Of a stretch of 64,000 nucleotides of DNA, positions 48,701-60,160 are shown piece after piece. The DNA comes from Daphnia carinata (Eukaryota; Arthropoda; Branchiopoda; Diplostraca; Daphniidae), in NCBI RefSeq assembly GCF_022539665.2, contig NC_081334.1:4682424-4746423 (forward strand), given 5' to 3'. The position numbers and the translations under genes were made by a program. The notes below the pieces were generated by a model. That model did not search any database and had not been told where the DNA came from. It worked only from the letters and a program-made list of their open reading frames with translations. Position 1 is the first letter of the stretch. Each line of letters opens with the position of its first letter.

Positions 48701-49487
48701 ATGCTCAGGAGGGACACTAAATACAAACGTTATCAGTTAAAAACGTAATTTCTTTCCAGATCTAACGGCAGGAACACTAACTTACCAATACCAACTTTTT
48801 GGCTCCCCAAAATGGAGGTAATTTATGCTGTAGAGATCCATGTCTTCTGTATGCCAAGCAAAACAGCTTTTCCACATTCCAAAATACAAGTATGCTGTGT
48901 TGACTCCGTCAATGCTTATACCATAATCTGCATTGACATAATCCAAAATTGATCCCAGCTTGTTGATATTCCTTTGAGAAAGAAACATATGATGAGGAAT
49001 GGCACAAGTCAAGGAAACCAAAAATCCCATACCATTCTTCAACGTCAGGATCAGTTAAGCTGCCTGAAACATCGGCCCCGTAAATTGGTGGACAGTAGCT
49101 GATGTTGCGCCAATATTTACGATCAAGATCCTGGTAGTCAAAGTGACTTGGGGTCACATGTTTGGCACTATTTGCTAGCCGCATAAAGTCTTTCACTTTC
49201 ATGGAATTCTTTTGAATATTGAATACTTGGTAGACTCCTTGTTTGCCTTGAACAACTTGGGAGATTGGAGCAGGGATCTCAATTTCTCCAATAACACTCA
49301 TGTCATAGCCATCAGCCCGAGGTTTCCACTCAGGTGGGGGCACAATTTTGGCTAGACCAGCCTTGTGTGCCCCCGATTTCTCAATTTGGAGGATGTAATT
49401 GTTGAAATCTTTGAATTCTTCCCACGTGGGCCGAAAGACCTGAATTTTCGGTACTCCACCAGAAGACGAGTTGGGAGCACATTCCAT
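45762..49487 (-). CDS. KDM4: KDM4-family histone lysine demethylase
   Basis: Fe(II)/2-oxoglutarate-dependent nuclear demethylase of H3K9 and H3K36 trimethyl marks. Seven exons: 49033..49487, 48786..48971, 48630..48716, 48278..48564, 47097..48219, 46207..47035 and 45762..46142; 1115 residues, phases agree. JmjN at about 14-57 ([18 protein letters not shown]). JmjC at about 145-310 with iron ligands His192 and Glu194 (AWHTEDMDL) and His285 ([10 protein letters not shown]). A 370-residue acidic, then Ser/Pro-rich linker. PHD and extended PHD Cys/His clusters at about 725-960. Tudor region at about 975-1090 ([28 protein letters not shown]). This is the full vertebrate KDM4A-C architecture; the fly KDM4 proteins lack the PHD and Tudor parts. 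Confidence 0.96.
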
Positions 49488-50867
49488 GTTTTTTTTCTAT
49501 GTTATGTTATTGTTATTGGGGTCAAATAACGTAGGCAGCACAACGCACCTCTGGATCCAGCACAGCTGTCAAAATTTAATATTTTTACCAGATTCCAGAT
49601 TTTAAGGCAAATCAAGAACCACTGGTTTCGTTAATGCAAACACGGAGAGTAGCGCACATTGCTATTGGTCTACGTGACTATCAAACCAAGACAGAGGGAG
49701 AGAAGTTACTAGGGTGCAGCACGCAAAATCACGGAGACGCCATTAATGGATGATACGAGTGCTTGGCAATAGACAAATGGCTTCAAATCGTCCTCGCTAG
49801 ATGGGTTTAAAGGTGTTGAATAAGTCTTCTTTGAATTTTTCAGTTTTATAATTAATTTTTGTAATTTCGCGATTTTTTCATTTCAATTTAAAATAGGAAG
49901 GTTTTTTTTCAGTTTAATGTTTAATTATTTAATTGTTAAGTCAACCTTGAGCCCGGGGCGCCTTCCCCACCAATGGTAAACAATATGACTAACGTTGAGC
50001 GACTGGTGGATGACAGGAAGTGCTAAATTGGCATGGTGGTCAAATTTCACAAATCCTCTGCATTATCTATTTCAATTCTAAAGCAAGGCACGTCCTTGTC
50101 TACCAAGTTCGGCTCAGAAATGAAGCACATACAGTATATTTTTCAAAGGCAGTAACATCTGACATGTAAAATGACCGATGCCCGATGCCCAACGAGCATA
50201 TTTTAAAGAATGAAAAGGCAGGTAGTGCATATGCCATATTAATAGAGTTTTTCAGGTGTTTTACCTGTTTTTGACAGTACAATGATAGTATTACATGAAT
50301 AAAATTGCAGTGATAGGGCTCTGCCCGATTGAATGAGATCGGGGACCCGCACCGCCATCCCTGCTAAATGGACAATCGGGTTGTCATTTTCTGGTGGGTC
50401 GGTGTGGGGCGGGTTTCCAGGCGCCCCACCGCCATTTAAAAAAATGGCGACTGAAATGAAATATGTCAAATTTAATATAATTTCCTACACGATATGTTAA
50501 CGATAATGAAATTTCGATGTAGAAAATAGGAATTGGCTCCCGATCAACAGCCGACTGCGGATGTCTCGTAATGAAATGAAGACGAGAAACGAAAACAACT
50601 TTGTTTTATTTTAACATTTGCTATTCGTTTATTTTTAATGCTTTATCAACAAACATTCTTTTTGTGGTAAGTATATAATAATAATGATAAAAAAAGATTT
50701 TGAACAAGAAGAAACAGTCAACATGAAAGACTGGCCAAACATTAAAAGTTTTCTTTGTTTTCGTTCCAACTTTCCTGTTAAGAACGTGATTCGAATTGTC
50801 GGCCGAGTTTCAGGTGGAGGTACACGTACGAACGACAAGTAACAACATGCGATACACTGTTTCTCAC
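49488..50867. other. Intergenic region with a GC-rich patch
   Basis: About 1.4 kb between the KDM4 start and the Dscam-like stop. It contains the KDM4 promoter and the Dscam-like 3' UTR. A GC-rich block at about 50310-50455 stands out and ends in an inverted repeat (CGCCATTT, four A, AAATGGCG). No supported gene. Confidence 0.4.
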
Positions 50868-53800
50868 TTAGAGCCGCTGGCTGAGTGCCAAAGTTTCTTG
50901 GTTGTTCCAGTCGCCATGATAATGCGGAGACGACTGATTGGCTCCGTGTTGCTGACGATACATTTGTTGCTGCTGATTCCACGTACTCCTTGCCGGAATA
51001 ATTGGCACGAAAACAGACTGAGGATTGCTCGACAATTTGTTGCTTCTTCCGCTCGGATTCGATCCGCTCGCTGTTGCGCACGGGGCGATGTAATCATACA
51101 TTGGCTCTTCATCCGATTGCTGTTGGTGCATGCGTCTAATCATAGATGGCGGTGGTGGCGCGTAATTACTCATCTCCACAGAAAGCGAGTCCTTCGTTCC
51201 ATCAACAACAAACGTTTTCATCCGCCGACTGGATGAGAATTGAGATTTGCACGCCGAGGATGTCAAACTTGGAAAGACGGCGTACGGGGACACTTGATCC
51301 GGTCCGTAATCGCTCAATCCGCTCGAATCCATCGGAGGGGGGCGCTTCTGACAAGCGGACAGCGTGCTGGTATTGCCATCTTCCGGCGTATCATCGGCGT
51401 ACGTCCGAATGTTCGAACTGCCCATCGTTTGAGGATGCGAATCCGGGCGGATGTATTCACCGCCGGATCGATATCGATAGCGCAGCAACAGAGTGACGAT
51501 GGTCAAAACAATGGCCAGCGAAGAGACGGCCATGGGGACAGCCACTCGAGGATCGGAAAACAGCGGCGCCAAACCATCTCCGTAGACATCCGATTTGCTG
51601 TGAGAATCCATCAGCGGAGGCGTCCGAACGGAATAATCCCGTTGGGCAGATCCAGCCGCATTAGAGGCCGTCACGCGGATGGCGTAATCCCGACCCGGAA
51701 TCAATCCACCGAGGAGAAAAGTTTGCTGCGGAGGCGATTCCGCACCAGCGATGATCCACTCGCTAATGGAATCGGTCGTCAGTCGGAAGCGAAAAATGAA
51801 TTGCTGGATCGGGCAACCTCTATCCTGCCAACGGATGAGATCGACGGTGCACGACGTCGATGTCAGAGTCAAATCGGAATCCTCCGCATCGGTGGGTAAA
51901 TATTCCGGCGGCGATCCTTTGGTCTTGGCCGTGACCACGTTGCTGGACGTGCTGTTTCCCACGCGGCTGGACGCGATCAAAATGAATTCGTACTCCGTCC
52001 CGCAGTTGAGATCTCCAATGGGGACGGACCTCCAAGTGGCCGGAAGGATTTTCTCAGTCCATCCGGCATCTCTCGGTCGATATTTGATGACGTAATTGCG
52101 AGCTGTTGAAATTCTCGTCCGATTGTTTTTATCTGTAGACGAACTAGAGACGGACCACTGGAGAGTGACGGACGACCAATTGGATGCGGCGAAACGGAGT
52201 TGGGGGGCGGGCGGAGGTGTGACGACAGTCAGCCAATAATCGACTTGATCCTGGCCGTGACGATTGCGAGCTTGGCACGTGTAATTGCCCCCACCATTGT
52301 GGCTCAGCTGGCCAATCGATAAGGATCCATTCGTTAAGACTTGAATCAGTCCAACTGTGGCGTTATCATCGGGATCTTGTGGCCGTTGTTGGATCCACGG
52401 CTGTTGGGTTTGATCGCCGAGTTTCAGGGGATTTAAATTGAGCCAATCGCTGAGTTGACGTCCGTCCTGGAACCAGCTGATTTGCAAGGGAGTGTCGCCT
52501 AGAGCTGTGCAGGGGAGGATGAGACGCGATCCGCGAGGGACTAAGTAATCGGATCCGATGGATACGACGGCAGCGACAATTTTATTGGTCGGATTAAAAG
52601 TGAAACTGAGGATGGAACTGCGCGGACCTTCGCCGGCCTGTCCGCTGACGGCCGCCACTTGGAAATAAAAGACGGCCCGTCGTGGTCTCAAATTGCGGAT
52701 CTCCAGTCGACCAGCAGACGGACCGCTGTTCGGGGCCGTCCATTTTTGAGGATTAACATCTTGGCCGCGTTCGATTTCTTTGCTGTAAACTGTAAAGTGA
52801 GTGACGCGGCTAGTCGGACGAGGGTGCGGCAACCAGCTGATTGTCAAACTATCCGGTCCGCTTTGAACTATTTTCAATCGCGTCGGCATTTCCGGAATAT
52901 CTTCTTCAGTCGTGCAAGTCAATGGCTGACTTTTAACGCCATCACCGGCGCCAGTAAAAGCCAATACCTAATTGAATTATTATTTGAATTAATTATTGAA
53001 ATTTAACTATGTGTTTGGAGAGTTTAATTCAAACTCACCTGAATGCTGTAATTGGAAAATTTCTGAAGGCCCGAAAGGAAAACTGTCAATTCAGTTGTGG
53101 TTTGTGATGAGCTCGTTTGCAAATCCGATTGGTCCGGCGATGACGAGTAAAAGAATTCGCTCAGCGGTTCGTAAAAAATCCTGTAGCCCCGTAAAAGTCC
53201 GTTGCGATAATCGGGGCGGGGCGGTTGCCACGTGATTTGGAGGCTTTGAGAATTGAGCGAAACGCATGCCACGTTCAACGGAGGCTCTTCCGGCGGTGCT
53301 TCGCTCGTCTTGACCGACACGGAAGGACTAGCTGGCCCAGTTCCTTGATTATTCACGGCCTGGACGTAAGCGTGATAATTCGTGTTGGGGCGAAGACCCG
53401 CGATCGTGTACTCGTTGCTGCCCGATGGCAAAACGGTTCGATTCAGCATCCGGCCGGAATCGATCGTCACCAGATAACTCTGAATGATTCCGTGTTGAAG
53501 TGGAGGAGCGGGAGGTGCCCAGCTGAGTGTGAAACCACGTGACGTGACTGAACTAGCGCCCACTTGAAGTGGAGGGCCTTCCGGCGCCTCTTCGTCCGTC
53601 GTGACCGTCAAGCCGAGACTCGGTTGACTTTGCCCCAAAGCGTTCGAGGCCGTCATGTAAATTTGATAGACTGTGGCCGGCTGAAGGTTTCCGATGGAAC
53701 CAGAAAATTGATTGGCCATTATTCGTTCTTGTCTCACATCTCCACCTGTTCAATTTCAATTCATTTTCATAATTATTCGAATGAAAATAATTGGCCATCT

Positions 53801-56800
53801 CATACCTGGGGATTGGTAGAAAATAATAAACTCTTGAAGAGGATTGCCTCCATCAGTGGCTGGAGGTTTCCATTCCAATTGGATCCTCCTTCCGGCCGCT
53901 GAGGCAACCCTGACATCTAGCGGTGGCTGCGGAACGTCTTGCACTTGAAGGAAAACGGCATCGCTATCCTCTCCGTACATGTTGGACGCTGCGCACTCGT
54001 AAAGACCTTCATCGGCAACTGCGGCGTTGGTGACACTCAATTCGCTCGTTAATAACGTGGGATGGAGTGGGGACGACGGATGCGATCCAGTTGCTGGTTG
54101 AGCTCTGGTAGCTACACGAGACTGGGTAGGATCCAAAGGGACGGAATCCTTCCGCCAATGGACGTTGAGCGGTGGATCACCTCGGATGGAACATTTGAGT
54201 ACCGTTCCAGTTAGTGATCCACGTCTAACTGCCATATAATCTTGATTTAAATGCACTTCCGGCGGAGCTGATTTTTGTGAAAAAAACATAATATAAATCG
54301 TGTTTAAATTCCACATGGAATAATTAACGTTTTAAACAACTAACCGTGAACTTGAAGGGCCATAAGAGCGTTGATGTTATTTCCAACTCCGTTGGATGCC
54401 TCGCATTGATAGTAGCCCGCGTCAGAGACATCTACCGGGCTAATAACCAGACTTTGATTGGCCAATAATGTTCGATTAGTATTGGCAAATAAAGTCGTGT
54501 ACTTGTCGGCCGTTTTATCTATAGAACCAAGAAAAAAGAAAATTAATTTCTAATTAAGAAAGAAAAATCAATTAAAACTGAAACAAAAATGAGTGACCTC
54601 TAGTGAACGACCAAATGACTTGCGGTGTAGGTACGCCGTGAACGTGACATTTCAGTTCGACGCTGTGGCCGCTGACAGTCTGAACTGTGTCGGCAGGTGG
54701 TTGTTGATTCACCCAAAAGGGCGGAACTTTTCGTACCCCAGAAATATAAAAAAGAAAAAAAAATGTAGTTCTTTGATTCGTGCCTAGATGGCGTTGCTTG
54801 CCCTTAATTTTTAAGGAGATGTTTCTTGAAATCCGGGCAACAGGCAATCAAGCAAATAGAAACATGCAACTAGCACATGGACGACTGTCAGTTGTTGTCC
54901 AGACAACAAGGCTAAACATCCATCAAAGTAAAATAAAGCATTCAAACTATTTGTTTGGTCCTAATGGGAAAGGAAAAAAAAAACAACGTGAGAAAATCAA
55001 TAATAAAAAAAAAACAAAATGGCGGAAATGAAAAATCAAAATTTACCGCTGACGTGAAGTAAAGTCGAGTGTACGGCCGTGCCAGCCGCGTTCTCCGCCC
55101 GACAAGAGTAGTTGCCTCCGTGATTGACCGTCACCTAATTGATTGTTTTGTCGGGGGGTGGTGGTGGTGGGGGAGGGGCGTTTTTTGTGTTGTATATACT
55201 TTTCGTTAGTAAAGCGATTTGCTTCTTCAGACGGGCAAAACAATAAAGAAAACCAACGAACCTGGTCGATGGTTAAAATGGAGGAATAAGAATTGAAATC
55301 AGTCAATCGCAATCCATTGGCTATGGCCCCCAATGGGCCGTGTCTGATTGGCGGGTCGGTACTGGACAAAGAAGCCACCGGATTGGCTGGACGATGTGCA
55401 GACGAAGCGGAGGAAGAAAGGTGGTGATGGTGATGGACGAGTGGCTTGTCATCACGGTACCAACGGATGTGGAAAGGAGGATCGCCTTCTTCAATGACGC
55501 ACGACACCTGCACTCGAGAATTGACCATCACGTTGCGTGACGGCATCCCGAACGGCGTGATTCGAGGTCCCGCTGTTCGCCCCACCCCACACCCCGTCAA
55601 AACAATTCGAAATCATAAAAACAGAACCGAGGAAGAGAAAAAAGGAATACAAAAATAATAAGACATAAGCAGCCCTATATCAGTTCAATTTGTATAGGTA
55701 GACTTTGTTTTTCGTGTTCAAATTAGAAAGTACGTCATAAAAATAGCAAATACAATCGAATTTTTTTTAAGGCCGTGGATTTCAACTGTTCCCGGTTGGT
55801 CTAAATCCATTCAACGTTGCGAGTCGATTTGTTTCAGACTTTTTGGCTGTGTCAAAATATAAATCATGCAACACACACACACACACACACGCACACCTAA
55901 AATATTTGAAAGACTTTCGTGTCTCTTTTGTTTCGTGTTTTGTGGGGAAAAAAATGAAAAACAGGCGGACGCTATAAATTGAGTGAATACCCTGAACGAC
56001 GACGTGAACAGCTGATTCTGCCCGTCCGCCTTCATTGGCTGCCCGGCAGACGTACCATCCACCATGTTGTCCAGTCAACGATTCAATCGTCAACGTGGCC
56101 GTGAATTCATTCACCAAACGGACGCTAGTCGTCGTCGTTGCTGCTGGCCCCGTGGTGGCAGTTGTTGGCGCAATCACTTGGCCATCTTTCGACCAGCTGA
56201 CGGACAACGGCAATCCACCTTTAACTACGGCGCATTGAAGAGCCAATCGCTCGCCGGCATTCAACACAGCCGAATCGCTCATTGCCATTATATGAGGCGC
56301 ATCTGTTTTTCGTTTGTTTTATTATTTTTTTTTTAAACGGGAATTCCGGCCACCGGAAGGAGCAACAAAAAAGAACGTCGAGGAATTTCTTAATTTTATC
56401 CTTCCCTACCCACTTAACTCATTCTTCCTTTTCAGAAAATAAAAAAAGAAAAGGCTTCAATTGGCTTCTGACTGGTGGATCGATATAGTCGGTCTGTCTC
56501 ATTTGCTTTCCTCTTTTTTTTTAGAGGGGAGGAGGAGCCAAAGGACTTGACGTGAGGCTACAAAACTTTTCTTTACTGCAGACCGGATAGAAAAAAAAAG
56601 CGCTGTTGACTTTCTCATCATCAAAGAGTATACACTGCGACCGAGCAAGTTTACAGGGAAAGGCGCCGAGTCAATATTGTCGCAAAGCTACGAGCAGGAA
56701 AAAAAGAAAAAGAAAAGCCAATTTTTGTTTCTTGCAGAGGATCTAATTTTTTTTTTTAATCAACTCGAGTGCCATCAATTCTTTTAAGAAAATGCGAAGG

Positions 56801-59800
56801 GAATAAAAATGGGACTACTCGAATGTTGATTCTAATTTAGCCTTTGATTATTCATCCCTATGAAAAAAAAAAAGAGATAAAGAAAAAAGGAACTCACCGA
56901 GGATGTTGAGTTGAAGTGACTGGCGAGCCGAGAGTCCGTTCTGAGCGCGCGCTTCGCAACTGTAGAGGCCGGCGTCGCTGCTCTTGTCCACCGGATCGAT
57001 CGTCAAACTGCCGTTGAACTGAAGTCGCTGACGGCCATTCAGCGGCAAACGACGTCCGTCTGTTTAACACAGTCAAGTCTAAAATTCACAATTTGATTCA
57101 ATTCACCATTTTATTTTAAATTACCTTTTTCCCATGTGATGGCCTCAATGGGGTAACCGGCGACAGGACAAGGTAATTCCAGTCGTTTGCCACCAACCCC
57201 GACGACTGTACTCATCCGTCTTACATAAGGAGCTCCTAAAAATCAAATTTGGTCTTTTCATAAGCTGACTCCATTGATTGTGCCTCTCTTTTTCTAATAC
57301 CGTAAATATGCAAATTGGCTGAATGTTCTACGCGGCCCACTCGATTCTCCGCTATACACTATGTTCGTACAAAATTTCATTTAATTGAAATATTTAAAAA
57401 AAGAAAACCGTCCAAAAAAATTTACTTTATAATTTCCTCCGTCTTCGACTCGGACGTGGGTAATGTTGAGATGAGCCACTACGAGATCGCCGTGCCCCGT
57501 TTGTTGCTGTTGGCCGAGGAAATAGCGTTCGGAAACGGGCGATAACGGAAACCCATCCAGCGTCCAAGTGAAATGAGGCAGCGGAGTGCCAGAGGCTAAA
57601 CATTTCAATGAGACTGAACTACCCGGATGTAAAACTTGCCGACTGAACGTTTCTTTCAAATGAGGAGGAAATGCTCCAATGGTCAGCTGCACCGATGCTT
57701 GCGCCCAATCGCCTTCGTCATTCGATGCCAGGCATTGGTATATTCCCTCATCTTCGCGTTGGACCGATGAAATGGATAACTGGACCATATCAGTGTTGCC
57801 GTCGTCACCCGATGAAGAAGAAGAGACACGCCCATTATTGCCCACCAAGTAACGTTGGCCATCTTTAAGCCAACTGACAACCGGCCTTGAATTTTCATAA
57901 GTTTAGTTAATTTCCCATTAAATAAAACTTGTAAAAATTGTTAACCTGGGACTACCGGAGAACTGACACGTGATCGTGACGGACGTCTCTGCATCGGCGA
58001 CTTGAATGTGCTGGGCAGCCGATGAGGCAACGACGTTGGACGATTCGACGATTCTGACTTGTAATTTGTCACGAAAAACGAGTTCGGTACGTGATTCGAC
58101 CAATCCCATGGAATTGTTGACGGAACAAATGTAACGGCCCTGATCTTCAGCAACGACGGAAGCGATGAGTAGAGTGCCTCCAACGAGGCGATGACGGCCA
58201 AGTCCAAGCACTCCACCACGATGCTCTTGGGTAGCAGCTGATGCCACCAGTGGCAACAGTAAATTGCCATACTGAATCGTTTGGCTTTTGTACCATCTGT
58301 GTGGATCAATTTATGGTTTCGTACAATTGTTCAGACAAAGAAACTGAATGAAGTAAGTACTTACTTGATTTTAGGCGGAGGGTATCCGTGAAAAACACAT
58401 GGTAAAACGGCATCTTGTCCACGCCAAACTCGTATTCGATTCGCACTTTCTACAATGACTGGTGCCATCTTTGTCATGGTTTCTAGGGTACACGTAAAGG
58501 TCATGTTATGAAGTTGGACAATCAATAATGTTGACACAATAAGATACCTTGACTGAGGATGATTCGTCCAGCAGTGGAACTGGTCATTGTTTGACCATTT
58601 GGCTGGACGAGAACACGACAATGATACAAATGATTTTCGTCGCCTTGTCGCGCAGACAAAACGTGCAAGTCGCCATTGGCCAACATCACGTGACGTCCAT
58701 CTGTTTATTAAACAAAATTTAGTTAGTTTTCTTTTTGTTCTTTAATTAGTTTAATTACTACAGGCACGGCAACTAGATACCAAAAACCAAACTTTTTTGG
58801 AAACTGTTTCAATTTTCACAAAGAGTGTCTCATTTGAGTTGCTCCAACTTCCGTCCCATGCTGACGGTTGCCATTTCTGAATAAACCGCCTGGCAAACGT
58901 TGACTCGGAAAACCATTGCCAAGTGCAAACGCAGCAGATTTTAGTTCAAACAAAAAACATGAGTAGCGAGTATTTTCTATAGTGGAATAATTCAATTTAT
59001 TCAGTTTTCATCAAATATTTACGTATTTAAATATAAAATAGAGCTCAAAACTTTAAGGATAATTTCATTCTGTGCCTGAGCAGAAGGGTGTTTTTTTTTT
59101 TTTTTTTTTGGCTCCTTAGGTTAACGTGGCCCGTATTACTTCATTTGTCGATCTTAAGTTATAGAGGTCGCATGCGAAAGTGCAATGAGTCATTGATTTC
59201 TACTTAACATACCTTGACTGGAGGTAAGAAAAATATCGTATCGATTATCTTGAATCCAAGACGTGACTGTAACGTAATCACGAACAGAATCTGGAACAGA
59301 GCAACGAAAAACAGCCGTACTGCCACGACGAACTCGAGGATTCTCCACGTTGACCTCGAATGGCGGCAATATCACTTTTTTGGCGCCAATATAAAAGCAC
59401 AACCATTTTACGTAAGGAAAACGTTTACACAATTTTTTATTTTCACCATTACCTGCACGAACACGGACAGGAGTCGAGAGGATGCGACCAATGAAATTGG
59501 CTGCCAAACACCTGTAGTTGGCAGCGTGAACGTCTGGTCGGAACTGCTCCGGTCGAAAGGTGTGCAATGTTAAACTTCCATTAGGTGATATCGTGATTAG
59601 ATTATTTGTCGTTGCAGACGTAGGAGATGATTCGACTGGATTCCACATGCCTGCTGCGTTGTTGCCTAAACGTTCTTTGAAAATCAAGTATTCAGTTCAT
59701 TACAACTAAAAAATGAAAAGAACACAAAAAAAAAAAAAAATTGCGTTAACCTTTGGATGTGAGCCAAGTGATTTGAGGTGTAGGTTGTCCCCAAACTGGA

Positions 59801-60160
59801 CATTCGATGGTGAATCCTCGATCGGGAGTAAAAGTCACGTCGGATGGCAATTGATTTTGAAAACGAGGACCAGCCGCTGCTGTTCCCGACGCAAATGTGT
59901 CCATCATTCCGCTGCCGGCGTGTTGATTGGATGAAGCAATCACGTTGCTGCTGCTGCTGCTACTATTGGCGTGCAATCCTATTAGGAAACAAGACTTTGG
60001 CTAAACGAACAAGTAGATGGCAAAAAAGGGGCACGGCCAGATGAAACCAATTAAAATGGAATTTCCCACTGCAAGTTTGACGTTGGAGCAACAGGGGAAG
60101 TGAGACGAAGAAACAATCACGTAATACGAAATAATGACGCTGGAGGTGATGGAGGCTCAT
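50868..60160 (-). CDS. Dscam-like cell-adhesion receptor
   Basis: Single-pass immunoglobulin-superfamily receptor of the Dscam family. Nineteen exons: 60070..60160, 59751..59978, 59453..59674, 59213..59374, 58548..58700, 58365..58482, 57946..58296, 57426..57885, 57301..57358, 57125..57235, 56898..57059, 55991..56302, 55262..55572, 55047..55134, 54598..54726, 54345..54518, 53806..54267, 53039..53745 and 50868..52967; exactly 2133 codons. Order: signal peptide, ten Ig, four FN3, one Ig, two FN3, membrane helix near 1910-1930 (MAVSSLAIVLTIVTLLLRY) and a tail of about 200 residues. Dscam marks include VPDSVRDYVTVTSWIQD in Ig2 and CPVAGYPIEAITWEKD in Ig6. No large exon arrays, so it is a Dscam-L paralogue rather than hypervariable Dscam. 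The first exon is the least certain part. Likely neuronal adhesion. Confidence 0.92.
55047..55572 (-). other. Ig7-like cassette 2 of the Dscam-like gene (two exons)
   Basis: Exons 55262..55572 and 55047..55134 together encode one Ig domain (VQVSCVIEEGDPPFHIRWYR to NHGGNYSCRAENAAGTAVHS). The pair begins and ends in phase 1 (399 bases), so it can be skipped without a frameshift. It carries a His-rich and Ser-rich loop not seen in the neighbouring domains. Confidence 0.75.
55870..55896. repeat. (AC)n microsatellite
   Basis: About ten AC units followed by GCACACC, inside the intron between the two Ig7-like cassettes of the Dscam-like gene (read as GT repeats on the transcript). Confidence 0.9.
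55991..56302 (-). other. Ig7-like cassette 1 of the Dscam-like gene (one exon)
   Basis: A single 312-base exon encodes a complete Ig domain (LALQCAVVKGGLPLSVSWSK to GGWYVCRAANEGGRAESAVH). It begins and ends in phase 1, so it is skippable in frame. Its position and sequence style match the Ig7 exon of arthropod Dscam, the one that is alternatively spliced there. Confidence 0.75.
56303..56897 (-). other. Long intron before Ig7 cassette 1
   Basis: 595 bases, against 60-100 for most other introns of this gene. Low-complexity T and A runs; no further Ig-like exon could be read. Confidence 0.6.
58701..59212 (-). other. Long intron inside the Ig2-coding region
   Basis: 512 bases between the two exons encoding Ig2. 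Hypervariable Dscam has alternative exons at this domain, so I looked for spare half-Ig exons and found none; it holds A/T runs and stop-rich sequence. Confidence 0.6.

Noticed and set aside
50796-51899. Overlapping plus-strand frames opposite the last Dscam-like exon
   Set aside because: They are shadows of a 2.1 kb coding exon whose minus-strand reading has clear FN3, Ig and transmembrane sequence.
58701-59212. Possible array of alternative Ig2 half-exons, as in hypervariable Dscam
   Set aside because: I read the whole intron on the minus strand and found no second half-Ig exon; it is A/T-rich and stop-laden.
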